A stretch of DNA of 64,000 nt from an uncultured Ignavibacteria bacterium (GTDB lineage Bacteria; Bacteroidota; Ignavibacteria; Tepidaquicellales; OLB5). The DNA is taken from positions 1-64,000 of the forward strand of contig CALMYL010000028.1 in assembly GCA_937873695.1 (NCBI GenBank). Direction: 5' to 3'. Shown in pieces: positions 16,788 through 26,807 of this stretch (positions within the stretch are counted from its first letter, which is position 1; the number at the start of each line of letters is the position of its first letter). Below the pieces are notes generated by a model, which worked only from the letters and a program-made list of their open reading frames with translations, had not been told where the DNA came from and did no database searches. The translations under genes and the position numbers were made by a program.

Positions 16788-18314
16788 GTGAAAATGACAT
16801 TCAGGGAAAAATCTTCATCAGCATCAGAGCGTACTGCCGTTTCGGGCAATGGCAGTTCAAAAAGCCGCATTACGGTTTCCGTTAAGCCGGTGTGGGAGTA
16901 TGCGCCTTCTCCGGAAGCAAAAGATCATATCGAAATAAAACCGCAATATGACCTTTTTATCAACGGTAAATGGCATAAAACCAAAAAATATTTTGCAACT
17001 ATAAATCCCGCAACAGAAGAAAAGCTTTCCGAAGCCGCTAATGCATCCAAAGAAGATGTAAACAGGGCAGTGCTTGCCGCCGAACGGGCATATAACAGGG
17101 TGTGGAGCAAAACTCCGCCAAAGGAGCGCGCCAAGTATATCTTCCGGATCGCCAGGATAATTCAGGAAAAAGCCAGGGAATTTGCTGTGATTGAAACAAT
17201 GGATGGCGGCAAACCGATAAAGGAATCCAAGTCAGTTGATGTACCGCTTGCGCTTGCCCATTTTTTCTATTATGCCGGCTGGGCTGATAAACTGAATTAC
17301 GCTTTCCCGAATCAGTCATTTTCTCCGATTGGAGTTGTTGGCCAGATCATCCCCTGGAACTTTCCGTTACTTATGGCGGCATGGAAAATTGCACCGGCAT
17401 TGGCATGCGGTAACACAGTTGTGATAAAATCAGCCGAAACCACACCATTAACGCTTTATAAATTAGCAGAAGTAATTCAGGAAGCAGGGCTTCCTGAGGG
17501 TGTTGTTAATATAATCAGCGGAGCAGGTGATACCGGGGCCGCGATAGTAAATCACCCGAAAGTCAGAAAGATCGCATTTACGGGCTCAACAGAAGTTGGT
17601 AAGCTTATAATGCGCTCAATTGCCGGGACTGATAAGAAAGTTACGCTTGAACTTGGCGGCAAAGCCGCGAATATTATTTTTGAAGACGCTCCGCTTGACC
17701 AGGCTGTAGAAGGCATAGTAAACGGTATTTATTTTAACCAGGGGCATGTGTGCTGCGCCGGTTCAAGATTATTTGTACAGGAGAGTATCAAAAATATTGT
17801 TATAAAGAAACTTAAACACCGCTTAAAGAGTTTAAGAGTAGGAGATCCTCTTGATAAGAATACTGATGTTGGCGCTGTCAATTCAGCGGCGCAGCTGAAG
17901 AAAATTACGGAACTTGTTGATTCAGGGATCGAAGAAGGATGCAGTATCTACCAGCCTGATTGCAAACTGCCCGGTCGCGGTTATTTCTTCAGACCTACTT
18001 TTTTTACAAATGTAGCTCAGTCAAACCGCATTGCCAGAGAAGAGATATTCGGGCCGGTACTTTCTGTGTTAACTTTCAGGACCCCAAAGGAAGCTATAGA
18101 AAAGGCTAATAATACACAGTACGGACTTTCAGCGGGGATATGGTCTGATAAGGGCTCGAAGGTGTTTAAGATGGTCTCACAGCTCAAAGCGGGCGTTATT
18201 TGGTCGAATACATATAATAAATTTAACCCCGCATCACCTTTTGGCGGATACAAAGAAAGCGGATTTGGCCGGGAAGGCGGTTTGCAGGGATTAAAAGAAT
18301 ATTTAAATTTCTAA
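16788..18314 (+). CDS. Aldehyde dehydrogenase, likely catalytic half of a split ALDH16
   Basis: This NAD(P)-dependent enzyme has a complete ALDH fold. The general base is Glu288 (VTLELGGKAAN) and the catalytic Cys is Cys322 (GHVCCAGSR); the PWNFPL and FTGSTEVG cofactor motifs are present. The N-terminal WEYAPSPEA followed by LFINGKW resembles the EYGPVPES...YVNGKW start of ALDH16 proteins. Together with the 293-aa ALDH-like protein at 24,712 the total of ~800 aa equals a full-length ALDH16. The start is a GTG at 16,788, or the ATG two codons later; the first ~45 residues are Ser-rich. Clustering with deoC suggests acetaldehyde or a related aldehyde as substrate. Confidence 0.92.
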   Translation: MKMTFREKSSSASERTAVSGNGSSKSRITVSVKPVWEYAPSPEAKDHIEIKPQYDLFINGKWHKTKKYFATINPATEEKLSEAANASKEDVNRAVLAAERAYNRVWSKTPPKERAKYIFRIARIIQEKAREFAVIETMDGGKPIKESKSVDVPLALAHFFYYAGWADKLNYAFPNQSFSPIGVVGQIIPWNFPLLMAAWKIAPALACGNTVVIKSAETTPLTLYKLAEVIQEAGLPEGVVNIISGAGDTGAAIVNHPKVRKIAFTGSTEVGKLIMRSIAGTDKKVTLELGGKAANIIFEDAPLDQAVEGIVNGIYFNQGHVCCAGSRLFVQESIKNIVIKKLKHRLKSLRVGDPLDKNTDVGAVNSAAQLKKITELVDSGIEEGCSIYQPDCKLPGRGYFFRPTFFTNVAQSNRIAREEIFGPVLSVLTFRTPKEAIEKANNTQYGLSAGIWSDKGSKVFKMVSQLKAGVIWSNTYNKFNPASPFGGYKESGFGREGGLQGLKEYLNF

Positions 18315-18333
18315 ACATAAAAAAAATCAGGGA

Positions 18334-19683
18334 ATGAGAATTAGACTCCTTTTATTAGCAGCAGCGTTAATAATCTCAAATCTTACTTATTCATTTGATT
18401 CAACTCGTGTAAGTTTCGATGAAGCTATGGATGCCCTTAATGCTGAAGATTACGAACTTGCGGTAGACTTGTTCACACGATACCTTAGAATAGCTACAGG
18501 CCATGATGAAGGATTTTACCAGCGCGGCAATGCTTACTACGAACTGAAACAGTACGATAAGGCTCTTACCGATTATTCTCATGCTTATAATATAGGTTTC
18601 CAGAAGGATGAGGTTATGTTCTACAGGATGGGAATGATCTATAAAAACAACAAAGATTATATGACTTCCCTGGAATATTTTAAACTTGCTGTAAGCATTG
18701 ATAAAAAATTCACCGAAGCTTACCTTGAAATGGGAAATCTTTCTTTTCTGGCTGAAGATTATAAAAATGCAGCAGAGTATTACAACAAGGCGCTTAGCCT
18801 TGACCCTAATTTTCCTGAGGCATATTTCGCCCTGGCTGAAATGAATATGAGCTCAGGTAATTACGGTGATGCTGTAACTAATTATGAAAAGGCTGTGAAA
18901 CTGGATTCTGCCAACCTTAAATATTATTACCAGCTTGGTATGGCATATAACAGCCTTAAGGATACGAACAATACCATAAAGTACCTTAATAAAGCTCTGA
19001 AAATTGATCCTAATTATGGATTGGCATATTATGGACTTGCTATGGTTTACTCCGGTTTGGGAAATCACCAGAAGACAATTGAAAATTACACCAAAGCAAT
19101 AAATGCCAAAGGCACGGGTTTAATGCCTTACTTTTTATATACAGAGCGCGGTTTGGCATACCTGAAAATGAATGATGTGAATAATGCGCTGAAGGATTTT
19201 GATTTTGCAATAAAGCTTAACCCTAATGATACTGATTCTTTTCTTGAAAGAGGAAAGATATTCCTTTCAATGGGTAATGATACTCTGGCATTCAATGATT
19301 TTTCGAAGGTTATTTCAATTGACGAGCAAAATGCACAGGCATATGCATACCGCGGGAATATTTATATAAACAGGCAGCAAAATGAGCTTGCCGAGTCTGA
19401 CCTGCGCAAAGCGGTAACATACAATCCAAATGATACAGTAGCCCTGTTTAACCTGGGTAATCTTTATTACGCGAAAGATGAGTTTCAGAATGCGCTGAAT
19501 TATTATATAAAGGCATTGAATGTTAATCCTAAATACAGCGCGGTATTTGAAAACAGGGGTATATGTTATTACAATCTTGGGTTCTACAAACTTGCTGCAG
19601 CAGATTTCGAATCCGCCATGAAATATAACCCGGAGTTGACAGAAAAACTGAAGCCGCTTTTTATTGACGCCAGATCGAAGTAA
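18334..19683 (+). CDS. Exported TPR-repeat protein
   Basis: After a signal peptide (residues 1-20, cleavage near TYS) the 449-aa protein is almost entirely tetratricopeptide repeats, about eleven, with the usual pattern such as AYFALAEMNMSSGNYGDAVTNYEKAVKLD. TPR arrays form a superhelical scaffold for protein binding, here outside the cytoplasm. No catalytic domain is present. It starts 20 bp after the ALDH stop and is followed by a strong terminator at 19,722, so it may close the deoC-ALDH transcript. Confidence 0.93.
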   Translation: MRIRLLLLAAALIISNLTYSFDSTRVSFDEAMDALNAEDYELAVDLFTRYLRIATGHDEGFYQRGNAYYELKQYDKALTDYSHAYNIGFQKDEVMFYRMGMIYKNNKDYMTSLEYFKLAVSIDKKFTEAYLEMGNLSFLAEDYKNAAEYYNKALSLDPNFPEAYFALAEMNMSSGNYGDAVTNYEKAVKLDSANLKYYYQLGMAYNSLKDTNNTIKYLNKALKIDPNYGLAYYGLAMVYSGLGNHQKTIENYTKAINAKGTGLMPYFLYTERGLAYLKMNDVNNALKDFDFAIKLNPNDTDSFLERGKIFLSMGNDTLAFNDFSKVISIDEQNAQAYAYRGNIYINRQQNELAESDLRKAVTYNPNDTVALFNLGNLYYAKDEFQNALNYYIKALNVNPKYSAVFENRGICYYNLGFYKLAAADFESAMKYNPELTEKLKPLFIDARSK

Positions 19684-19721
19684 CAATTCATTTTATATAT
19701 AGCTTCTGTGCTTTTTAGCCT

Positions 19722-19760
19722 AAAACCGGCATTTTTTAAATAAAATGCTGGTTTTTGTTT
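19722..19760 (+). terminator. Rho-independent terminator after TPR gene
   Basis: A 14-bp stem with one G-T pair (AAAACCGGCATTTT with AAAATGCTGGTTTT) is followed by a T-rich stretch. It separates the deoC-ALDH-TPR run from the histidine kinase gene. Confidence 0.88.
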
Positions 19761-19897
19761 ATTTACTATTTCATAAACGTTGTTTATCTTTGAATGTGAC
19801 AGCTGCTGTTTGTTTTTATGATAAATTCATTTCGATCAAGAATTTTTCACACCTTGAACCTCTGATTTCTGTTTGAATTTCTTTCAGTTTAAAAATA

Positions 19898-22800
19898 TTG
19901 AAACGTATTCCCGAAAAGAAATATATTAACATTGGTTTCATTGCGGCATTGCTGATCTTGATATCAGTCAATATTGTAATATACCTCAACATTCGGTTTC
20001 ATTTTGAAGATGAAGCGATAATCACCAGATCACTCCTCGTAATTCAGTCATCCGAAGCATTATACTCAGGCATAGTAGAAGCCGAAACAAACAGGCGCGG
20101 TTATCTTATAACCGGTAATGAAGAGTTCATGAAGGAGTATTTTCCCTCACTCAGCGCAATTGACAGTTCCTTTTCGAACCTTTATTCAGTTGTAACAGAC
20201 CCCGAAGAAAAAAAGACACTTGATACACTTAAACAGCTTATATTCAACCGGAAAGATCTTCTGCAGGAATCGCTTGAGCTGCAGGAGAAGCGCTCAAAAG
20301 ACTACAAAGCACAGATAGAGTTTACCAGCAAAGGAAAGATCTATCTTGACAGAATAAAAGCAGGTATAGAAAGTATCCAGTATAAGGAAAAGAAGATCCT
20401 TAATACCAGGCTGCTTGAAGCGGAATCAAGCTCTGCATATACGCTGACAAATCTTGTGGTAGGTAATATTATCGCGTTTTCTTTGCTAATAATTGCAGTA
20501 ATACTTCTGAACAGGAGTATTAACAAACGGAAAGCCGCTGAAATTTCTCTGGAGGAAAACCGCAACTGGCTGGCAACAACGCTAGAAAGTATAGGCGACG
20601 CAGTTATTGTAACAAGCAAAATAGGTGAAATTCTTTTTATCAACAAAGCCGCCGAAGAGCTGACCGGCTGGAAAAGCTCAGAAGCAAACGGCCTGCTGAT
20701 AGATCATGTATTCAATATTTATAACGAAGATACAGGTTCCCGTTCGCCTGACCCGATCCAGAAAGTAGTCTCAGACAGGAAAGTGATAGGACTTGATGAC
20801 CATACTGTTCTGATACGGAAAGATAAATCAGAGGTTCCCATAGATGACAGCGCCGCACCTATAATTAACGCCTCAGGCGAGCTTATTGGAGTTGTAATGG
20901 TTTTCAGAAATATTTCAGAGCGGAGAAGATCTGAAAAAGAGATCCTGAATAATCAGAAATTTATAAAAAGGATCGCGGATTCGCTTCCGAGCATACTTTA
21001 TATTTATGATCTGAAAGGACCGAAAATTTCATTTATTAATTATAAGGTGGCTGAGCTTTTGGGTTATGACGCGGAAGAAGTCATGAGAACAGGCGAGCAG
21101 TTTTTCGGCAAGTTCATTCATCCGGAAGATTACAAAAAGCTCAGAAATAATTTCCAGAAGTATTACGAGGCCAAAGATAATGATATCCTTATTTATGAGT
21201 ACAGGATACTGGATTCAAAAGGCAAGTACAGATGGTTCAGGAGTCATGAAGTCGTATTTTCACGAAACGGTGAAGGCAGAGCCTCTGAGATCCTTGGTTC
21301 AGCATTTGATATCACAAACAGGAAACTGCTTGAGCAGGAACTTCAGAAATACAGCGGCCATTTGGAGGAACTGGTTGATAAACGAACAGGCGAACTTCAG
21401 GCAGCCAACCGTAAACTGAAACAGGAAATTTTTGAAAGAGCCAGGGCAGAAGGCAATATAATTGATGCGGAAGAGAAGTTCAGAAGCCTGGTGGAAAATG
21501 CGCTTGTGGGTATTTACATTTTGCAGGATGAAAATTATGCTTATGTAAATCCGAAATACGAAGAGATCTTTGGTTACGGCAAGGGTGAAATGCTTGGCAA
21601 GAACGCATGGGATGTAGTAATTCCGGAACACAGGGAACTTGTAATAGAAAATATCAGGAAACGCGTTGAAAACGAAGTGAACACTATACAGTATTCTTTT
21701 AAAGCGCTTAAGAAAGACGGCGCGGTAATTGATGTTGAAGTAAAAGGCTCCACTATGATGTACAGCGGCAAGCTTGCAATAATTGGTACCCTGCAGGATA
21801 TCACAGAACGACTGCGTTCTGAGCAGGAATTGCGCAATTCGCGCCAGAAATTGCTGCTGCATGTAGAAAGAACTCCGCTGGGTGTAATAGAGTGGGATAT
21901 GAATTTTAATATTGTTCAATGGAACATTGCCGCCGAAAGAATATTCGGGTGGAAACAGGATGAAGTTACAGGCAGAAACGCTGAGATCATAATACCTGAT
22001 GAAACAAAACACCATGTATCAGCAATATGGAGTGAGCTTATCAGCAAAAAAGGCGGTGAAAGAAGCACCAATGAGAATATCACAAAAGATAATAAAAGAG
22101 TTCTGTGTGAGTGGTACAACACGCCGCTTATCAATGAATTCGGTGAAGTGATAGGAGTTGCTTCGCTTGTAGAAGATGTAACTGAACGTGTAAAGGCAGA
22201 GGAATTGCTGCGCACCCAGAGAGAGTACTTAAGGACAGTTATTGATACCGATCCGAATTTTGTATTTGCCAAAGACTGGGAAGGTAAATTCACACTGGTT
22301 AACAAAGCTGTGGCTGATAATTACGGCACCAGTGTTGATAACCTTATCGGCAGATCAGACGCGGAGTTTAATTCCAATATCCAGGAAGTGGAGCATTTTC
22401 TCAACGATGACAGGGAAGTGATCTCAACTGGAGAGCCTAAATTTATCCCTGAAGAAAAGGTGACTGATTCCAGGACCGGGATGACAAAATGGTACCAAAC
22501 CATTAAAGTACCACTCAGAAGTTCAGATGGCTCTATGCATGTACTGGGTGTAGCAGCTGATATTACATCAAGGAAACTTGCCGAAGAAATAACCTGGAGA
22601 TCATTGAAGGAAAAAGAGCTGCTGCTGAAGGAAATACATCACAGGGTAAAAAACAATTTACAGATAATTGTAAGCCTGCTTAAATTGCAGGCAAAGTATG
22701 TTTTTGACCCGAGGGATCTTGAAATTTTCAACAAAAGCCGCTCAAGGGTTGAAACAATGTCTCTGATACACGAAAAACTCTACAAGTCTGCTGATATTTC

Positions 22801-23230
22801 ACAGATAGATATGGGAAATTACCTTAAAGACCTTGTGGGACACCTTCTGAAAGCCTATAATTTAAGTACTGCAAAAATACAGTTTAGTATTAATGCTGAA
22901 AATATACTAATGTCAATTGATACTGCCATTCCCTGCGGATTGATAGTAAATGAACTTATCAATAATATACTTAAGCATGCTTTCCCGGATGGTTACAATG
23001 GAAAAATTAAGTTAAATTTGCACAGGTCAGATGAAAATGTGATACTTGAAGTTTCAGATAACGGCATAGGAATTCCTGAATCATTTAATATGGATAAAAA
23101 TGATTCTCTGGGAATGCAGCTTGTTGATACGCTTGTTAAACAGCTTGATGGTGTTATCGAAGTTACAAGAACTGACGGAACAGGGTTTTTGATAGAATTC
23201 AGGGAATTAAAATATAAAGAAAGGATCTGA
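19898..23230 (+). CDS. CHASE3/multi-PAS sensor histidine kinase (HisKA_2 type)
   Basis: Two membrane segments (about residues 11-30 and 185-204) bracket a CHASE3-like helical sensor ([21 protein letters not shown]). Five PAS domains follow between residues ~215 and ~895, several ending in PAC-type (D)ITERKxxE linkers. The kinase core is of the HisKA_2 class: [11 protein letters not shown] places the phosphate-accepting His at 915, followed by a HATPase with [12 protein letters not shown] and DNGIGIP. The start codon is TTG at 19,898, in frame just before the first membrane segment. No response regulator lies nearby. The DUF4476 gene begins 6 bp after its stop. Confidence 0.93.
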   Translation: MKRIPEKKYINIGFIAALLILISVNIVIYLNIRFHFEDEAIITRSLLVIQSSEALYSGIVEAETNRRGYLITGNEEFMKEYFPSLSAIDSSFSNLYSVVTDPEEKKTLDTLKQLIFNRKDLLQESLELQEKRSKDYKAQIEFTSKGKIYLDRIKAGIESIQYKEKKILNTRLLEAESSSAYTLTNLVVGNIIAFSLLIIAVILLNRSINKRKAAEISLEENRNWLATTLESIGDAVIVTSKIGEILFINKAAEELTGWKSSEANGLLIDHVFNIYNEDTGSRSPDPIQKVVSDRKVIGLDDHTVLIRKDKSEVPIDDSAAPIINASGELIGVVMVFRNISERRRSEKEILNNQKFIKRIADSLPSILYIYDLKGPKISFINYKVAELLGYDAEEVMRTGEQFFGKFIHPEDYKKLRNNFQKYYEAKDNDILIYEYRILDSKGKYRWFRSHEVVFSRNGEGRASEILGSAFDITNRKLLEQELQKYSGHLEELVDKRTGELQAANRKLKQEIFERARAEGNIIDAEEKFRSLVENALVGIYILQDENYAYVNPKYEEIFGYGKGEMLGKNAWDVVIPEHRELVIENIRKRVENEVNTIQYSFKALKKDGAVIDVEVKGSTMMYSGKLAIIGTLQDITERLRSEQELRNSRQKLLLHVERTPLGVIEWDMNFNIVQWNIAAERIFGWKQDEVTGRNAEIIIPDETKHHVSAIWSELISKKGGERSTNENITKDNKRVLCEWYNTPLINEFGEVIGVASLVEDVTERVKAEELLRTQREYLRTVIDTDPNFVFAKDWEGKFTLVNKAVADNYGTSVDNLIGRSDAEFNSNIQEVEHFLNDDREVISTGEPKFIPEEKVTDSRTGMTKWYQTIKVPLRSSDGSMHVLGVAADITSRKLAEEITWRSLKEKELLLKEIHHRVKNNLQIIVSLLKLQAKYVFDPRDLEIFNKSRSRVETMSLIHEKLYKSADISQIDMGNYLKDLVGHLLKAYNLSTAKIQFSINAENILMSIDTAIPCGLIVNELINNILKHAFPDGYNGKIKLNLHRSDENVILEVSDNGIGIPESFNMDKNDSLGMQLVDTLVKQLDGVIEVTRTDGTGFLIEFRELKYKERI

Positions 23231-23236
23231 AAATTA

Positions 23237-23962
23237 ATGAGGAAGAATTTCCTTGCAGGATTTTTATTAATTGTGTTTTTATCAGCGTGTGTGTTTTCGC
23301 AAAGCTCTTACTTGCAGCTTTCTTTGTTTGATGACGGCAATTTTACCGTTACTCTTGATAATTCATCTTTAAGTGCGGGTAATTACGCTGAGTTTGATCT
23401 GCTGCCTGCAGGCGAGCATTCACTTAAAGTAACCAGGGTTAACGCGGAACCTTCGGTGCAGGGCGACGTTGTTTTTGACGGTAAGATAAAAATTCCGTCC
23501 GGAACAGATCTTTATGCTGTGATAGATGAGTATAATACCTTTGTGGTATACAAAAAAAAGAAGTACGGTTTTAACCGCATGATCCCTTTGGGAGAGTTTG
23601 TTGTAAGATGCGGTGACGGAAAGACACCGACATCTGATAAAGACCAGTATTCCGCTACCGATGAATGCCGCTACAAAGTAATGAAGAAGGATGATTTTAA
23701 AGACCTGAAGAGCACCATAAATAACAGGAATTTTGAGTCATATAATTCAACCATTGTGAAAAGCGCTATTGATAATAATTATTTCACATCAGAGCAGGTA
23801 GTAGAACTGCTGCGGTATTTTACGTTTGAAGATACTAAGCTGGAGATAGCGAAGTACTCGTATAAGAAAGTCTGCGACCAGGGAAATTTTTTTAAGGTAT
23901 ATGATGCGTTCGATTTCGAATCCAGTGTTACTGAATTAAAGAATTACATTTCTGGAAAATAA
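23237..23962 (+). CDS. Exported DUF4476-domain protein
   Basis: A signal peptide (residues 1-22, cleaved near VFSQ) precedes a beta-rich domain of about 90 residues in the style of PEGA-like repeats (LPAGEHSLKVTR). The C-terminal ~90 residues match DUF4476, recognised by FESYNSTIVKSAIDNNYFTS followed by VVELLRYFTFEDTKLEIAK. DUF4476 is common in Bacteroidota and has no known biochemical role. Placement 6 bp after a sensor kinase suggests co-transcription. Confidence 0.88.
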   Translation: MRKNFLAGFLLIVFLSACVFSQSSYLQLSLFDDGNFTVTLDNSSLSAGNYAEFDLLPAGEHSLKVTRVNAEPSVQGDVVFDGKIKIPSGTDLYAVIDEYNTFVVYKKKKYGFNRMIPLGEFVVRCGDGKTPTSDKDQYSATDECRYKVMKKDDFKDLKSTINNRNFESYNSTIVKSAIDNNYFTSEQVVELLRYFTFEDTKLEIAKYSYKKVCDQGNFFKVYDAFDFESSVTELKNYISGK

Positions 23963-23978
23963 TTGCTAAATTGCACGC

Positions 23979-24107
23979 ATGAATAATGAAAATGAAGTAA
24001 ATTATCCTTCAACAGGGGCAAGTACAGGTTTCGCTTTGGGATTCCTGATTTTTTACGTAGTTGTTGTTTTTATGGTACTTGGGATATTTTTCAGGATCCC
24101 TTTTTGA
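23979..24107 (+). CDS. 42-aa single-pass membrane miniprotein
   Basis: An ATG at 23,979 opens a 42-codon frame. It has a polar N-terminus (MNNENEVNYPSTGAST) followed by one hydrophobic helix of about 22 residues and ends FRIPF. The composition, a 16-bp gap from the DUF4476 gene and a terminator only 26 bp downstream argue for a real gene. I do not recognise it. Confidence 0.6.
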   Translation: MNNENEVNYPSTGASTGFALGFLIFYVVVVFMVLGIFFRIPF

Positions 24108-24133
24108 TCCGCTGCGGACAGGTATTTTTACAT

Positions 24134-24169
24134 AAGGTTTAGTTATTGAATAACTAAACCTTTATTTTT
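24134..24169 (+). terminator. Rho-independent terminator
   Basis: A perfect inverted repeat (AAGGTTTAGTTA and TAACTAAACCTT with a short loop) runs into a T-rich tail. It ends the kinase-DUF4476-miniprotein transcript. Confidence 0.9.
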
Positions 24170-24215
24170 ATATTTTGATTGATTTTAATAAGCTAATATA
24201 AACGGAATAAATTTA

Positions 24216-24551
24216 ATGAATTGGATCAAAGCAGATTCCATCGAAAAGATCGATGAGATCAAAGCACTTTCGGGCAGCGAAAAAGTTTTAATACTTAAGT
24301 TTTCACCAAAATGTTCCATAAACTATGTCGTCAGATTTCTTCTTGAACGTGAGTGGAACAATGGCGAAATGCAGATGAAAACTTATTTGGTTGATGTACT
24401 ATCTAACAGAGAGCTTTCTGATAAAATTGAAAAAGATTTTGGAGTTACCCATGAAACACCGCAGGCAATTATACTCGAGAACTCTAAACCCGTTTTCACA
24501 GCTTCACACGGCAAGGTGATTTTTTCCGAATTGAGAAAATTCGCAAATTGA
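24216..24551 (+). CDS. ytxJ: YtxJ-family bacilliredoxin-like protein
   Basis: The 111-aa protein has a thioredoxin-like fold of the YtxJ (BrxC, DUF2847) type: LILKFSPKCSINY places a single Cys where monothiol bacilliredoxins have it, followed by YLVDVLSNRELSDKIEKDFGVTHETPQAIIL with the cis-Pro loop. Such proteins remove bacillithiol from S-thiolated proteins in the cytoplasm. Presence of this gene suggests the organism makes bacillithiol, known in Firmicutes and also in some Bacteroidota and Chlorobi. The synthesis genes are not in the window. It is preceded by a terminator and stands alone. Confidence 0.88.
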   Translation: MNWIKADSIEKIDEIKALSGSEKVLILKFSPKCSINYVVRFLLEREWNNGEMQMKTYLVDVLSNRELSDKIEKDFGVTHETPQAIILENSKPVFTASHGKVIFSELRKFAN

Positions 24552-24671
24552 TATATATATTTAACCAACTTTCAAAAAGCGAGAGTCAGGCAAATTTCAC
24601 GAATTCATACGAAGTTAATGTTTAGCAATTTGAAATTAAATTTAAGTTTTTTAATGGATGTTAACTTATAA

Positions 24672-24692
24672 CCCCGCCTTTTAAGGCGTGGG
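24672..24692. repeat. Short palindromic intergenic element
   Basis: CGCCTT-TT-AAGGCG forms a 6-bp stem flanked by C4 and TGGG. A 13-nt part (24,679-24,691) is identical to 38,487-38,499 upstream of prfB, so this is probably a dispersed genomic repeat. It lies 25 bp before the ALDH-like start. Confidence 0.55.
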
Positions 24693-24711
24693 AAATTAAT
24701 ATCATAAAATT

Positions 24712-25593
24712 ATGTCTACACGAATTGCAGTTCCTAAAATGTACAAGCTTTTTATAGGCGGTAAGTTCACCCGCACGGAATCAGAGCGCTATACATCCGT
24801 AAAAGATGCCAGGACCGGCAAAAAGATCTGCAACATCAGCCGCGCTTCGCGCAAGGATGTTAAAAATGCAGTGGTTGCCGCGCGAAGCGGTTATAACACA
24901 TGGTCAGCTAAAACGGGCTATGAAAGGGGACAGATACTCTACCGATTAGCCGAAATGCTTGAAGGCAGAAAAGATCAGATAGCACATGAAATAACACTTA
25001 CCACAACCAACAGCAAGGCACAGGCATCTAAGGAAGTAATGAAGGCTATTGACAGGATCATCTGGTATGCAGGTTTAGCTGATAAATACGGTCAGCTTAT
25101 TGGTACGGTCAACGATGTACAGAACGGTTACTTCAATTTTTCGATCGCTGAACCAACCGGTGTTGTTGGAATATTGCTTCCTGAAGAGCAGCCATTCCTG
25201 GCGCTGGTGAGCAGATTGTGTGCTGTTATTACCAGCGGCAATTCATGTATTATTTTGGCTTCTGAAAAGTCACCCCTGCCTGCATTAACATTCTCAGAAA
25301 TCGCAGCGACAAGCGATATCCCCGGGGGAGTTGTTAACATACTTACCGGAAGTAAAAAAGAATTAATTCCTCATTTAGCTTCGCATATGGATGTTAATTC
25401 ATTTGATTATGCTGAAAGCAATTCAGCATACAAAAAAGAAGTAATGGCGGCCTGCGCAAATAATGTAAAGAGGTTTGTTTACTCAGCTTCAAAAGATAAG
25501 AACGATTATTATAACGATGATAAGAATGAGAATATTATGCAGGTTCAGAATTTTACAGAACTGAAAACTGTATGGCACACTATGGGGCTTTAA
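24712..25593 (+). CDS. Truncated ALDH-like protein without catalytic domain, likely ALDH16 C-terminal half
   Basis: The first ~215 residues align with the NAD-binding and N-terminal part of ALDH (LFIGGKFTRTESERY, EPTGVVGILLPEEQPF, VVNILTGSKKEL). The whole catalytic domain is absent: there is no LELGGK and no GQxCxAG Cys. After ~55 residues in its place, it ends with IMQVQNFTELKTVWHTMGL, a beta-flap-like tail. This is the architecture of the non-catalytic second ALDH domain of ALDH16. The ends look natural, with no frameshift, so it is a pseudoenzyme rather than a broken gene. Its presumed partner is the 508-aa ALDH 6.4 kb upstream. Confidence 0.85.
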   Translation: MSTRIAVPKMYKLFIGGKFTRTESERYTSVKDARTGKKICNISRASRKDVKNAVVAARSGYNTWSAKTGYERGQILYRLAEMLEGRKDQIAHEITLTTTNSKAQASKEVMKAIDRIIWYAGLADKYGQLIGTVNDVQNGYFNFSIAEPTGVVGILLPEEQPFLALVSRLCAVITSGNSCIILASEKSPLPALTFSEIAATSDIPGGVVNILTGSKKELIPHLASHMDVNSFDYAESNSAYKKEVMAACANNVKRFVYSASKDKNDYYNDDKNENIMQVQNFTELKTVWHTMGL

Positions 25594-25624
25594 AGTAATC
25601 AAAACGTCAATACAAAGAACTTAT

Positions 25625-26155
25625 ATGTCAACTAAAAGCAAATATTTCATTGTATCGGATATTGATGGATATACGCCACAAATTGGCAGGCTTGTTTGGA
25701 TGATGAATTACGCAAGAAGTGTGACGATTGATTCTGTAAAGAACTTAACTACCCCTCAATTAGATTTCCTTCTGGATGAAAAAGCCAATTCAATTGGCGC
25801 GTTACTTCTGCATATAGCCTCTACTGATTATTTTTTCAGGGTACTCAGTTTTGAAAAGCGGGAATTAACCGCAGAAGAAGATAGTGAGTGGGCATCGGCT
25901 TCTTACCTTGGAGAGCAGGGCAGAGAGCATATCAAAGGAAACAAAGTGGATTACTATATTGATATACTGAATAGTGAAAGAAAGAAAGTTCTTGATCTGT
26001 TTAAAACTGTTAACGATAGTTGGCTATATGAGGAAATGCCGTTATGGGATAATGAGCCCGCAAATAATTATTTTATGTGGTACCATGTATTTGAAGATGA
26101 GATCAATCACAGGGGACAGATAAATTTGATAAGAAAGAGACTACCGAAAAACTGA
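25625..26155 (+). CDS. DinB-fold metal-dependent protein (bacillithiol transferase-like)
   Basis: The 176-aa sequence has the DinB/YfiT four-helix-bundle pattern with His ligands in the expected places: LLLHIASTDYFF in helix two and YHVFEDEINHRGQI in helix four. Family members bind a divalent metal, and many act as thiol-S-transferases using bacillithiol or mycothiol. The specific activity is not determinable. A neighbouring YtxJ gene makes a bacillithiol link attractive. It starts 31 bp after the ALDH-like gene. Confidence 0.85.
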   Translation: MSTKSKYFIVSDIDGYTPQIGRLVWMMNYARSVTIDSVKNLTTPQLDFLLDEKANSIGALLLHIASTDYFFRVLSFEKRELTAEEDSEWASASYLGEQGREHIKGNKVDYYIDILNSERKKVLDLFKTVNDSWLYEEMPLWDNEPANNYFMWYHVFEDEINHRGQINLIRKRLPKN

Positions 26156-26217
26156 ATAATCTGCAATAGAACTAAATCTTTTCCGGAATTGTTCTTATTA
26201 ATAGTCAGTCATATTCT

Positions 26218-26688
26218 ATGAAGATATTACTTAAGCTAATTTTTTCTATCATAATTTGTCAGCTTGCCGGTGTGATCGGCTCGTTTTTTACTGTCAGCAA
26301 TATTACTTCGTGGTATATTGATCTCAATAAGCCCCTGCTTAATCCGCCAAACTGGGTATTCGGACCGGTATGGATCACTTTATATTTCTTAATGGGTATA
26401 GCTCTTTTCCTTGTATGGAATAAAGGTCTGCAATCTCGCTTTAACAGGAATGCAATTATTCTTTTCATGGTGCAATTGCTGCTTAACTCGCTTTGGAGTA
26501 TAGTGTTTTTTGGTTTGCACCAGCTTCTTTTCTCAATATTTGTTATAGTACTATTGTGGCTGCTGATATTCATCAATATCGTGCAGTTCGGCAGAATATC
26601 CAAAACTGCAGCATATTTGCTGATACCTTATATCTTGTGGGTAAGCTTCGCATCTTACCTTAATATTGCCATTTACATCCTTAATTGA
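26218..26688 (+). CDS. tspO: TspO/MBR-family membrane protein
   Basis: The 156-aa protein has five hydrophobic helices and the TspO signature LNPPNWVFGPVWITLYFLMGIALFLVW, in which PPNWVFGPVW forms the porphyrin-binding site entrance. A second Trp-rich region (LLNSLWSIVFFGLHQ) is also typical. TspO proteins bind tetrapyrroles and steroids in membranes and have been tied to stress and porphyrin handling. It stands 62 bp after the DinB gene and 119 bp before the protease gene. Confidence 0.95.
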   Translation: MKILLKLIFSIIICQLAGVIGSFFTVSNITSWYIDLNKPLLNPPNWVFGPVWITLYFLMGIALFLVWNKGLQSRFNRNAIILFMVQLLLNSLWSIVFFGLHQLLFSIFVIVLLWLLIFINIVQFGRISKTAAYLLIPYILWVSFASYLNIAIYILN

Positions 26689-26807
26689 TACAAATATGTT
26701 AATTAAGCAGTTCTTAATTAAAATCTTTAATTATGAAACTTATTTAAGTATATTGTTGTATATAAGTATAGAAAAAACAAAGAAATCATAGGAGATATCA
26801 CAAAATA

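Noticed and set aside
21299-22015. 238-aa minus-strand frame in the histidine kinase
   Set aside because: Phe/Tyr/Cys-rich shadow of the PAS region, no domain.
24712-25593. Frameshifted or decayed ALDH pseudogene
   Set aside because: The frame is intact with a conserved-looking tail, and no catalytic-domain remnants appear in other frames downstream; the pseudoenzyme reading fits better.
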